Assembly (NCBI GenBank): GCA_021161685.1
Contig: JAGHAD010000104.1
Span: forward strand, 1-10,093
Reading direction: 5' to 3'
Length of the DNA: 10,093 nucleotides
From: Thermoplasmata archaeon
GTDB lineage: Archaea; Thermoplasmatota; E2; DHVEG-1; B18-G2
Made by a program: the position numbers and the translations under genes. Shown in pieces: positions 1-6,604 of this stretch; positions within the stretch are counted from its first letter, which is position 1, and each line of letters opens with the position of its first letter. Below the pieces are notes generated by a model, which searched no databases, was not told where the DNA came from, and saw only the letters and a list, made by a program, of their open reading frames with translations.

Positions 1-1293
1 GGCAATTGCCAGTGCTGAGATCACTATTACAATAACTATCGCCAGTACCGCAAGCAGTAAAGTGTTCACTCCTTCTTTCTTACCTTCTGCAGCAGGTGTA
101 TACTCATAGAGATTACCCGTTGATGGATCGTAGATGTAATCAACCGCGCCATCTCCATCTGTATCTATCTCATAGGTTCCGTTTTCTAGATATACCACTA
201 TGGATTCTAAACCCGTTACATTGCTATGGAAGAGGTCATAGATACCATCGCCATTGACATCTATCAGGTAGCCTAGATTCCCAACAGCTTTAGCATCGAT
301 ATATACCGTAAGCTTCGCCTCTTCAGAGTAGCTCTCGTTGTCAAAGGCTTTTATTTTTATGTTATAAATACCCGGCTGTAACCATTTGTGCTCTCTCGAT
401 ATGCTCTCTCCGCTCGGCACAAATTCGGTAACTTCTTGGTTACCATCTCCCCAATCTATGAAGTACTGCAGGCTATCGTTATCAGGATCTGCAGATGAGA
501 AGGTATAGGTGTATGAAACGTTTTTGTGTCCAGTTGTTGATCCACTTATGACTGGCTTTGATGGAGGTTGATTCTCTCTGAGGGCTTTGATGGTTATGAA
601 TTTATAGGCGGTATCTTTTCCACCTTTACCATCACTAACTTCTAGCGTAACCTTGTATATCCCTGGCTCTGCATATGCATGCGTTACCTTTTCGCCACTT
701 GCAGTTGTTCCATCTCCAAAATTCCATGTGTATGTCAAAGGATCATTATCTGGATCGTAACTGCTTGTTGCATCAAAGGTTACATTTTGATTTACATAGG
801 CTGCAATCGGAATTATGCTCATTATAGCAACTGGTGGATGGTTCTCTGCAGCTCCTCCAGCAGCTCCACCTGTTTCTCCGCTCACTTCTGCACCACCTTC
901 GCTTATCTCTCCACCGGTACCTGCACCTTTTCTCCAGGCGTGAAGATCTACTTTTCTCGGTGGAGCCATTGCGTGCCATGTTATCGTTTCATTAGCTTTG
1001 TATCCGCCAACGATGAATACTATCTGCTTTCCCTCGTCTTTCTCACTTCCTTCCACTGCTAGGTAGTTCAAATCATATCCATACTTTCCTTCGGTTGAGA
1101 TGGTGAGGTTACCTCTGAGTTCGCCATCGATGAAAGCTTTTATCTCCGTTCCAGCCGGAGCAGGCTCGTTGTCTATGTAAACATTTCCGTAGAACTTGTT
1201 TGGTGGGAGCGGAGGTGAAGAAATTGTAGCCTCTCCGAGAGGTAGCATGAACAGCAGGATTACAGCCAAACTGCATGCCAATGCTAGTTTCAT
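1..1293 (-). CDS. PKD-domain surface protein with C-terminal membrane anchor (3' end outside window)
   Basis: The frame is open for 431 codons from the ATG at 1293 to base 1, with no stop, so the C-terminus lies outside. Residues 1-20 are a signal peptide. Residues about 31-118 form a beta-rich domain (GNVYIDNEPAPAGTEIKAF). A Gly/Ala/Glu-rich linker (about 123-153) follows, then two PKD domains: about 152-235 (YDPDNDPLTYTWNFGDG) and about 237-330 (DPDNDSLQYFIDWGDG). Residues 335-400 carry two Asp-rich Ca-binding-like loops (DVNGDGIYD, DTDGDGAVD). Residues from about 405 are an uninterrupted hydrophobic helix (NTLLLAVLAIVIVIVISALA) that would tether the protein to the membrane. No PGF-type sortase motif precedes the helix. 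AGAGGT at 1307-1302 is a good ribosome-binding site 8 nt before the ATG. The gene follows the cohesin gene by 55 bp on the same strand, so a role as membrane partner or stalk of that assembly is likely but inferred. No catalytic domain is recognised. Confidence 0.85.
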   Translation of the reverse strand, partial: MKLALACSLAVILLFMLPLGEATISSPPLPPNKFYGNVYIDNEPAPAGTEIKAFIDGELRGNLTISTEGKYGYDLNYLAVEGSEKDEGKQIVFIVGGYKANETITWHAMAPPRKVDLHAWRKGAGTGGEISEGGAEVSGETGGAAGGAAENHPPVAIMSIIPIAAYVNQNVTFDATSSYDPDNDPLTYTWNFGDGTTASGEKVTHAYAEPGIYKVTLEVSDGKGGKDTAYKFITIKALRENQPPSKPVISGSTTGHKNVSYTYTFSSADPDNDSLQYFIDWGDGNQEVTEFVPSGESISREHKWLQPGIYNIKIKAFDNESYSEEAKLTVYIDAKAVGNLGYLIDVNGDGIYDLFHSNVTGLESIVVYLENGTYEIDTDGDGAVDYIYDPSTGNLYEYTPAAEGKKEGVNTLLLAVLAIVIVIVISALAIA

Positions 1294-1307
1294 TTTCTTC
1301 TACCTCT

Positions 1308-1337
1308 TTATATATTTAAAATAAAAAATAAAAAGGT
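1308..1337 (-). terminator. T-rich tract after the cohesin gene, possible terminator or promoter
   Basis: Read on the minus strand, the sequence after the cohesin stop is CCTTTTTATTTTTTATTTTA followed by an AATATATAAA box. Archaeal RNA polymerase terminates on oligo-T tracts without a hairpin, so partial termination here is plausible and would lower expression of the third gene. The TATA-like box lies only about 5-18 nt upstream of the ribosome-binding site of the third gene. That is too close for it to be the promoter of a transcript that keeps this site. Read-through with partial termination therefore fits best. Confidence 0.35.
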
Positions 1338-1348
1338 GGTTAGATATT

Positions 1349-2407
1349 TCATGGTGCAGTCCCCGGCATCAGTATGTTCTCTTTAACAAATACCCAGTAG
1401 CCCCATCCTGGTAGTACAGTGTTGAACTCCGACAATCCTGAAGCTGTTGGATAGTAGCATTTCAGCTTTAAGCTATTATGTGGCATGCCCTGATGATCCA
1501 CTGTACAGACTATAGAGCATTTGTTCTCTAAGCCTGTAACACTTAGAAAGTCCTCTATCGACCATGCTGTGTCATCTATGTGCCCTATCATGTTCCATCC
1601 TATGTATAGCTGTTGAGACGGCGGTAGAAGGGTAGATCTATCGTAGTAAATGCAGATGTCTTCGTCCTTTGTCTTGTAAACCCAGTATGCTTGACAGGGC
1701 TTGACTATAATGTTACAATCGTTAATCCATTTACCACTTGATGCATCGTAGTAGTATGCGGTTTCGGGCCAACTTAGGTTGAAAAGAGTCACTGCATCGG
1801 TTGGAGTTATTGGCTTTGGTATGGAAACCAGGTTCCATCCTGCTTTTAGATGAAGCACAAAGTCCGCATCTGAGCATGCTGGAGGTGTTGTACATTGTAC
1901 AACGACAGTACCATCGGTTACAGAGACGCCTGGGATATTATTGTTGTCCTCGTCCTTGAGCACGACGTCCTGCAGATCGAGTGCATACATCCCATCAGGA
2001 ACGCCATCCTTAACCTGGAACTCAACGGTTATAAGGGTTCCAGATTCTGGTGTGTAAATGGCACCCTTTCTGGCTATAGCGATGTTTAACTCTCCGTCGT
2101 CACTGAGATTGCTTAGATCAAGATAGTTATCTGCTCCAAAGAGATCATCCTTGACTGTAGCATTGTTTACCTTGAATTTGGTTGTATCATACACCAGATC
2201 CAGCTTAACTGCTCTGAGATTGTACGCATCGGAGTCCACCTTGACCGTGACCGTGAATGTATTACCTGGACAGAGGTTCTCTGTCAATGCTGGATCGATA
2301 TAGACCTTGGGACCCGCTGTTGTGACCGTACTCACGCCAATAGTTGCAAAGAGACTAAATATTAGGAGAAGAGCCAAAAGACCCATCTCTATTATTTTTA
2401 CCTTCAT
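1349..2407 (-). CDS. Secreted cohesin-domain protein with two GWN/YWV modules
   Basis: This 352-aa exported protein is the probable receptor for the dockerin of the gene before it. Residues 1-31 are a signal peptide. Residues about 34-170 match the cohesin fold (Pfam Cohesin): a Gly-flanked first strand (CPGNTFTVTVKVDSDAYNLR), the characteristic 'LDLVYDTTKFKV' strand pair, then GTLITVEFQVKDGVPDG and a closing DGTVVVQ strand. Residues 186-256 and 267-345 are two related modules, each starting with GWN (GWNLVSIP, GWNMIG) and ending with a Tyr-Trp-Val motif (AYWVY, GYWVF). Similar segments are common in extracellular prokaryotic proteins; their ligand is unknown. Nine cysteines after residue 40 suggest disulfides outside the cell. 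There is no C-terminal membrane helix, so retention probably depends on partners. The ATG shares its A with the stop of the dockerin gene and has a perfect GGAGGTGA site. The cohesin call is from sequence pattern only. Confidence 0.85.
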   Translation of the reverse strand: MKVKIIEMGLLALLLIFSLFATIGVSTVTTAGPKVYIDPALTENLCPGNTFTVTVKVDSDAYNLRAVKLDLVYDTTKFKVNNATVKDDLFGADNYLDLSNLSDDGELNIAIARKGAIYTPESGTLITVEFQVKDGVPDGMYALDLQDVVLKDEDNNNIPGVSVTDGTVVVQCTTPPACSDADFVLHLKAGWNLVSIPKPITPTDAVTLFNLSWPETAYYYDASSGKWINDCNIIVKPCQAYWVYKTKDEDICIYYDRSTLLPPSQQLYIGWNMIGHIDDTAWSIEDFLSVTGLENKCSIVCTVDHQGMPHNSLKLKCYYPTASGLSEFNTVLPGWGYWVFVKENILMPGTAP

Positions 2408-2421
2408 TATCTTTCACCTCC
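2405..2421 (-). promoter_or_regulatory. Coupled stop/start TAATG with ribosome-binding site inside the upstream gene
   Basis: On the minus strand the dockerin gene ends TAT GGA GGT GAA AGA TAATG. GGAGGTGA (2421-2414) is a full anti-16S match that also encodes the last residues Gly-Gly-Glu. The stop TAA and next start ATG share one base at 2407. This arrangement favours translational coupling, giving matched amounts of the dockerin and cohesin proteins. Confidence 0.9.
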
Positions 2422-5400
2422 ATATCCATAGACGCCCGCGAAGTACACGAAGTCATCGAAGTCGATGTCACCATCGTCGTCAAAGTCACCGATAACGGTG
2501 TAGTTTGGATCACCACAGTGGGAATCATATGCTCCCGCGAACTCCACGAAGTCATCGAAGTCGATGTCACCATCGCCGTCGAAGTCACCCTTGCATGGCG
2601 GTGGAGAAGGTGGAGAGGGCGGAGATGATGGAGATGTTCTTCCTCCATTCATGTACAGCCCTGTTCCATCACTTGCATCGTATGCAAACATCACCCTCGT
2701 ATTGCATGAGTTTGGTGCTGTGAATGATAAAGTCACTAGCCAATCGCCCTTGCTTCCCCTAACATCAGGCAATTCTGGATATACGAATTCTTTGTAGAAA
2801 TCTGGCATGGTATGAATATCGAGCCATACCCATGCTTCATGTTCGCTCTCCTTTAATATCTCCAGCAGGCTGGTATCATACCTTTCTTCAATATTCTTCT
2901 CAATGAATCTTATATCTAGGGCTGGCACATCATCTATGATCCTGTCAGCTATTGGTCTTACTTCTCCATCATGGTAGGTTGGACATCTTGTATCAAAGCT
3001 ATCTGGTATATCAATGTCATCTATCATTTTATGTACCCTGTTGAAAGGTGGTAGCAATGGCAGAATTTCATTTTCGTTTACTGCTTTCTTTATTACCGAG
3101 AGGTCTTCCAGATTTACATCTTCGTGCTCCGGTACTGGATTTCTTATGGTTATGTACTTCACACAGTCCTCATCTGGCCCATATATCGCTGCGATATAGT
3201 ACTCTGCCCCATCAACGAAGAAAGATTCGTTTGTACACAGTATACGACCAACTTGCACATAGGCGCTTTCGTTGTCAGCGGCTATTGCTTTGATGTACCA
3301 TGGTCTGAATACTGGAATAGGTGGAGATGCATCGGCGATATGTCTACCAACACTTACGTATCCTGGTGGCACGATCTGAGCGGTAAAGTTCTGCGCAATC
3401 CTTTCTGGTTCATCATTTCCTAGGTAGTAAATGTCTACCACTATTGATATACTTGGTACTCCTGGTGCGTTTCCTGCTACAACTAGAGCGCTGACGATCT
3501 TTATCTTGTAATCAAGGAATTGGATCTCTTCTCCATTTTTCAGTTCAAAGGTTTCACTTGAAATGTCAATGTCTTTGAATCCATCTCCGTTGAAGTCGCC
3601 TACTCCTTGAAGTAGAACTCGATCATCGTATCCATCTCCATCAATGTCTGCACCATCTATACCTATCTGAGCATCGTTGTTATCACATATTGGTAGCCAG
3701 AATTTCGTTAATCCTGCATGACCGCACATTGGCTTGTAATGCTTGTCAACGAACATGTACGTGTATTCTGTTATTATGTCCTCTGATATGTTCCTTTGAG
3801 GTTCTGAAAGCCATACCATTCCTAAAGGTTCTTTGTAAACTGGAATAAACCACTGCCTCGCAAAGACCTTTTCTTTTGCATCTTGATTATCTACAACTAT
3901 TCCATCGCTTCCTGGCTCAAGGGTTTCACCAACGTACAAGGCTGGATTGAAGGTTACAAAGTCTTTCTGTGGTGCTTCTGGGCTTAGTGGATCGAAAGGC
4001 CCATCCGGTGTTGTGTATGGAGATGCTGCATCGTATGTCCAGTCTTCGCCATACAATCTCAGGGTATTGTATGCGTCGTAGTCGTTGATGTAGATGTCCT
4101 TCAACCCAACCTCTTGATCATAGACAAACATTACCCTTGTCTCGCATGAGTTTGGTGCTCTCCACGATGATACCAGTAAGAAGTCCCCGTATCCGCCATC
4201 TTTATCAGGTAGAGCTGGATATACAAATTCCTTGTGGAAGTCTGGCATTGTATGGATGTCTAGCCACTTCCAACCCTCTTCAACCATCATGATTTTAGAG
4301 AATATTTCTTTATAGATGTCCTGCAGATCGTCTGGGGTTACGTTCTCATAGTAACCTCCACCCGTACACGTTGCCATGTCCTTAAGATATGATGCATTTG
4401 ATATGAGCCCTATCGCATAGACCAGATAATTCTTAGATGCTGCTTCATCGATTGGACCACCATTGCCGTATGGTGTGTAAGATCCTTGTCCATTTGAGAG
4501 GAATACGATGACTTTCACCGAGTCGAGTCTGGTTGATGCATCAAGGAGATCTATAGATGCATCTAGTCCAACATCGAGGTTTGTACCACCATCGCTGTCA
4601 ATCGTGTCTATCATGGATTTCACGTAGCTGAAGTTGTTTGTTAATGGTATCGCGAAATCGATACCATTATCCCAACTGACAACACCAACCCGATCACGCG
4701 ATGGATCGAGCAGATCCACGAAGTATTTCGATGCATTAAGGCGTTCATCGTTTGGATCATTCCACGCCATGCTTCCAGAAGAGTCTATTGCTAGAACCAC
4801 ATCAATTGGAGTTGGCTCAATGAATATTGATTCATCCAGTATCTCCATGAGATTTGTATCGAACCTCGGCTCTTCATCTTTCTTTACAAAGTATATCTCC
4901 AGTGGATCGACGTTTTCTACGATCCTCTCCTCTATCGTATCGTAATTATTGTGCAATCTGTCGACTTCTCCACACACTGCTCTATCATCCATTGCACCGA
5001 TGTTGTCTGGGTAATATTTCGGACACCTGTTGTCGGCGCAGTTTGGTATGTTTATGTCATCTATCATTTTATGTACCCTGTTGAAAGGTGGTAGCAATGG
5101 CAGAATTTCATTTTCGTTTACTGCTTTCTTTATTACCGAGAGGTCTTCCAGATTTACATCTTCATGCTCTGGTACTGGATTCCTTATCGTTATGTACTTC
5201 ACACAATTTGGAGTTGGCCCGTATATTGCTGCAATGTCATACTCCGCTCCATCAACGAAGAAAGTTTCTCCAGTGCAAAGTATCCTTCCAACTTGCACAT
5301 ACGCCTGTCCCCCTCCCGTCGCTATCGCTTTAATGTACCATGGCTCCTTTATTGGAATCGGTATACCCGTAGAAACGGTGTGTCTGCCTACTCTGACATA

Positions 5401-6219
5401 ATCACCCGGTAGAATCGTGGCAACGTAGTTCCTTTTTATCAACTCTGGCTCATCGTTTCCAAGGTAATAGATGTTAACTATCATAGATATACCAGATCCC
5501 GATATCACCCTTGCATTGACGACTTCTATCATGAAATCTAGGAACTTTATGACGTCTCCTTTCTGCAGTTCGAAATTGTCAGTGGATATAACAATGTCTT
5601 TGAAACCATCTCCATTGAAATCTCCTACACGCTGTAATGTCACAAGGTCATCGTATCCATCTCCGTCCACATCTGCACCATCTATACCTATTTGCTCATC
5701 GCTGTTGTCGCATACTGGGAACCAGAAGGTTGTCCACAGTGAACCCGTTAAAGGATCTCTTGGCGTTGCACAGGTTGCATTGTACTGTTTGTCAATAAAC
5801 ATGAAAGTGTATTCTGTTATCACATCTTCCGAGTAGTATATGTTTGGATCTGGAAGCCACACCTTTCCAACTGGCTCTCTGTAAACTGGAATAAACCACT
5901 GCCTTACAAAGACCTTTTCTTTTGCATCTTCACCATTTACTACTATCCCTGAAATGTCGACGAGTGCCGGATTAAAAACAACGAAGTCCTTTTGTGGTGC
6001 CTCTGGACTTAGTGGATTGAAAGGTCCATCTGGTGTTGTATATGGAAATGCTGCATCGTATGTCCAGTCTTCGCCATACAATCTTAGGGTATTTACCGTA
6101 TTACTTCCTCCTTGCTGTGCTTTGGTCTCCAGTGTATTGCCTACTAGAAAACCAGAGAAAACCATAGCAAATACTATGACCCCAGCAAACACTTGCCTTA
6201 CTATATTCTTTCTTTCCAC
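2407..6219 (-). CDS. Large secreted vWA- and dockerin-containing surface protein
   Basis: This 1270-aa protein begins with a GTG start behind a perfect AAGGAGGTGA. Residues 1-36 are a signal peptide. Two copies of one module follow (about 43-716 and 718-1190), both opening NTLRLYGEDWTYDAA and both carrying Ca-binding-like loops (DVDGDGYDD and DFNGDGFKD at 183-208; equivalents at 858-883), the shared PEHEDVNLEDLSVIKKAVNE segment and a closing WLDIHTMPDF...RVMF part. Copy 1 contains an inserted von Willebrand A domain (about 470-645): MIDAS DSSGS (D479, S481, S483), T546, and SNG at 575-577 where TDG is usual. A Pro/Ser linker (1195-1208) leads to a dockerin (1210-1264) with two 12-residue loops, D1212-D1223 and D1245-D1256, spaced 33 residues. 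Dockerins bind cohesins, and a cohesin is encoded next, overlapping by one base. vWA domains bind ligands through a metal ion, so an adhesion or surface-assembly role is likely. No hydrolase domain is seen and the module itself is not recognised. Confidence 0.88.
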   Translation of the reverse strand: MERKNIVRQVFAGVIVFAMVFSGFLVGNTLETKAQQGGSNTVNTLRLYGEDWTYDAAFPYTTPDGPFNPLSPEAPQKDFVVFNPALVDISGIVVNGEDAKEKVFVRQWFIPVYREPVGKVWLPDPNIYYSEDVITEYTFMFIDKQYNATCATPRDPLTGSLWTTFWFPVCDNSDEQIGIDGADVDGDGYDDLVTLQRVGDFNGDGFKDIVISTDNFELQKGDVIKFLDFMIEVVNARVISGSGISMIVNIYYLGNDEPELIKRNYVATILPGDYVRVGRHTVSTGIPIPIKEPWYIKAIATGGGQAYVQVGRILCTGETFFVDGAEYDIAAIYGPTPNCVKYITIRNPVPEHEDVNLEDLSVIKKAVNENEILPLLPPFNRVHKMIDDINIPNCADNRCPKYYPDNIGAMDDRAVCGEVDRLHNNYDTIEERIVENVDPLEIYFVKKDEEPRFDTNLMEILDESIFIEPTPIDVVLAIDSSGSMAWNDPNDERLNASKYFVDLLDPSRDRVGVVSWDNGIDFAIPLTNNFSYVKSMIDTIDSDGGTNLDVGLDASIDLLDASTRLDSVKVIVFLSNGQGSYTPYGNGGPIDEAASKNYLVYAIGLISNASYLKDMATCTGGGYYENVTPDDLQDIYKEIFSKIMMVEEGWKWLDIHTMPDFHKEFVYPALPDKDGGYGDFLLVSSWRAPNSCETRVMFVYDQEVGLKDIYINDYDAYNTLRLYGEDWTYDAASPYTTPDGPFDPLSPEAPQKDFVTFNPALYVGETLEPGSDGIVVDNQDAKEKVFARQWFIPVYKEPLGMVWLSEPQRNISEDIITEYTYMFVDKHYKPMCGHAGLTKFWLPICDNNDAQIGIDGADIDGDGYDDRVLLQGVGDFNGDGFKDIDISSETFELKNGEEIQFLDYKIKIVSALVVAGNAPGVPSISIVVDIYYLGNDEPERIAQNFTAQIVPPGYVSVGRHIADASPPIPVFRPWYIKAIAADNESAYVQVGRILCTNESFFVDGAEYYIAAIYGPDEDCVKYITIRNPVPEHEDVNLEDLSVIKKAVNENEILPLLPPFNRVHKMIDDIDIPDSFDTRCPTYHDGEVRPIADRIIDDVPALDIRFIEKNIEERYDTSLLEILKESEHEAWVWLDIHTMPDFYKEFVYPELPDVRGSKGDWLVTLSFTAPNSCNTRVMFAYDASDGTGLYMNGGRTSPSSPPSPPSPPPCKGDFDGDGDIDFDDFVEFAGAYDSHCGDPNYTVIGDFDDDGDIDFDDFVYFAGVYGYGGER
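2446..2489. repeat. Dockerin loop repeat, copy 2 in the protein
   Basis: A 44-bp segment encodes the second Ca-binding loop of the dockerin. It recurs 99 bp away (2545-2588) with only two differences, both near one end, and the first 31 bp are identical. This is the duplicated-loop structure typical of dockerins, but with unusually recent or homogenised DNA identity. Confidence 0.85.
2545..2588. repeat. Dockerin loop repeat, copy 1 in the protein
   Basis: This is the partner of the 2446-2489 repeat, encoding the first Ca-binding loop (DFDGDGDIDFDD). The 99-bp offset equals 33 codons, so the repeat stays in frame. Confidence 0.85.
3014..3123. repeat. 110-bp perfect direct repeat inside the large surface gene (module 2)
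   Basis: These 110 bp are identical, base for base, to 5054-5163, while the sequence on both sides differs at many positions, including synonymous ones. The segment encodes the EDVNLEDLSVIKKAVNE...RVHKMIDDI part of the repeated module. Identity at silent positions points to recent gene conversion between the two modules, or to a nucleotide-level constraint. Confidence 0.95.
5054..5163. repeat. 110-bp perfect direct repeat inside the large surface gene (module 1)
   Basis: This is the partner of the 3014-3123 copy at an offset of exactly 2040 bp. It sits in module 1, shortly before the inserted vWA domain in the protein. Confidence 0.95.
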
Positions 6220-6225
6220 TTCCTT

Positions 6226-6235
6226 TCACCTCCTT
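6226..6235 (-). promoter_or_regulatory. Ribosome-binding site that fixes the GTG start of the surface gene
   Basis: The minus strand reads AAGGAGGTGA, then six bases, then GTG at 6219. This near-complete match to the 16S 3' end justifies the GTG start, and a signal peptide follows at once. Its first two bases also belong to the 9-bp inverted repeat described at 6234-6290. Confidence 0.9.
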
Positions 6236-6290
6236 GTCCCGCTCTAATTTATTTTTTAAAGTGGCGGAGGGCGGGACAAACTCCCCCACT
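6234..6290 (-). promoter_or_regulatory. Possible H-type pseudoknot in the operon leader, ending on the ribosome-binding site
   Basis: Read on the minus strand, AGTGGGGGAG (6290-6281) pairs with CTCCGCCACT (6269-6260), nine of ten positions, around an 11-base loop TTTGTCCCGCC. Within that loop TTGTCCCGC (6279-6271) is a perfect complement of GCGGGACAA (6242-6234), which runs directly into the Shine-Dalgarno sequence. A hairpin loop pairing with a downstream segment next to the ribosome-binding site is the topology of small translational switches. The 17-base AT-rich connector TTTAAAAAATAAATTAG could alternatively be a TATA box with flanking operator arms. A start site only ~25 bases after it would cut into the ribosome-binding site, which argues against that reading. 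No known riboswitch class is recognised. Confidence 0.45.
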
Positions 6291-6295
6291 AAGGT

Positions 6296-6335
6296 GTATA
6301 GGGAAAATGATGGATAGGTTTAAAAAAAGAGAAGA
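6296..6335 (-). promoter_or_regulatory. Candidate promoter of the surface operon
   Basis: On the minus strand TTTTTTTAAA (6328-6319) is the best TATA-like box upstream of the leader. A start about 25 bases on, near 6296, would place the pseudoknot at the very 5' end of the transcript. The preceding bases are not purine-rich, so the BRE element is weak. Position is inferred only. Confidence 0.3.
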
Positions 6336-6406
6336 AATTTTTTTTCGAAACTGTCTTTTGAAAAAGAGTTTTGTAGAAAAGATCTGTATTTTCGTTCCTC
6401 AAAGTT

Positions 6407-6604
6407 TTAGAGTGAGCTGTGCCTTTCAGTAAGTTTACTCATTCCATTGCTTAACCACTGTTTTGATCCCGAAGTCGCCGCATCAATCACTTGAATGTTA
6501 TAGTGTTGTATCGCTCTAAATCCAAATAAACAAGGTCTTCGTTAGCCATCCTTCTGATCTTATACCAATTGAGCTTTATGCCTGATATAAGATCCAGTGA
6601 ATCC
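6407..6604 (-). pseudogene. Possible remnant of a small gene, broken by a frame change
   Basis: This stretch of about 200 bases between the regulator and the surface operon has no intact gene but shows protein-like reading in two minus frames. One runs ...GIKLNWYKIRRMANEDLVYL... to a TGA at about 6484. The other runs ...LFGFRAIQHYNIQVIDAA then TSGSKQWLSNGMSKLTER to a TAA at 6409-6407. The second frame has no plausible start upstream. A single frameshift near 6520-6550 would join them. The family is not recognised. A non-coding RNA or chance open frames remain possible. The rest of the gap towards 6330 is AT-rich with no clear feature. Confidence 0.3.
6554..6597 (-). other. Inverted repeat just downstream of the winged-helix gene
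   Basis: GATCTTATA (6556-6564) and TATAAGATC (6586-6594) are perfect 9-bp arms around 21 bases. Two more pairs are possible across a one-base bulge. On the minus strand the hairpin begins 7 bases after the regulator's stop. It may protect or end that mRNA. No T-tract follows, so it is not a classic intrinsic terminator. Confidence 0.4.

Noticed and set aside
1..320. Dockerin in the PKD protein
   Set aside because: The loops DVNGDGIYD and DTDGDGAVD resemble Ca-binding loops, but they lack the dockerin helix following each loop and the family spacing.
679..1062. Open plus-strand frame opposite the PKD gene
   Set aside because: It is antisense to a continuous 431-codon frame with signal peptide and PKD motifs, and its translation is Cys/Ser-rich without any family pattern.
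2355..2648. Minus-strand 97-codon frame rich in HHR and TSTSMTSW repeats
   Set aside because: It is the dockerin repeat read in another frame; the repetition comes from the Asp-rich loops.
3014..5412. Pairs of similar plus-strand frames at about 3014-3423 and 5030-5412
   Set aside because: They are mirror frames of the duplicated module in the large surface gene; their similarity only reflects that duplication.
1349..6219. A cellulosome or carbohydrate-degrading system
   Set aside because: No glycoside hydrolase, carbohydrate-binding or S-layer-homology domain is visible; only the cohesin-dockerin clamp is shared.
6193..6432. Plus-strand 79-codon frame across the operon leader
   Set aside because: It overlaps the signal-peptide coding sequence and the leader, has no ribosome-binding site or domain pattern, and runs through low-complexity A/T tracts.
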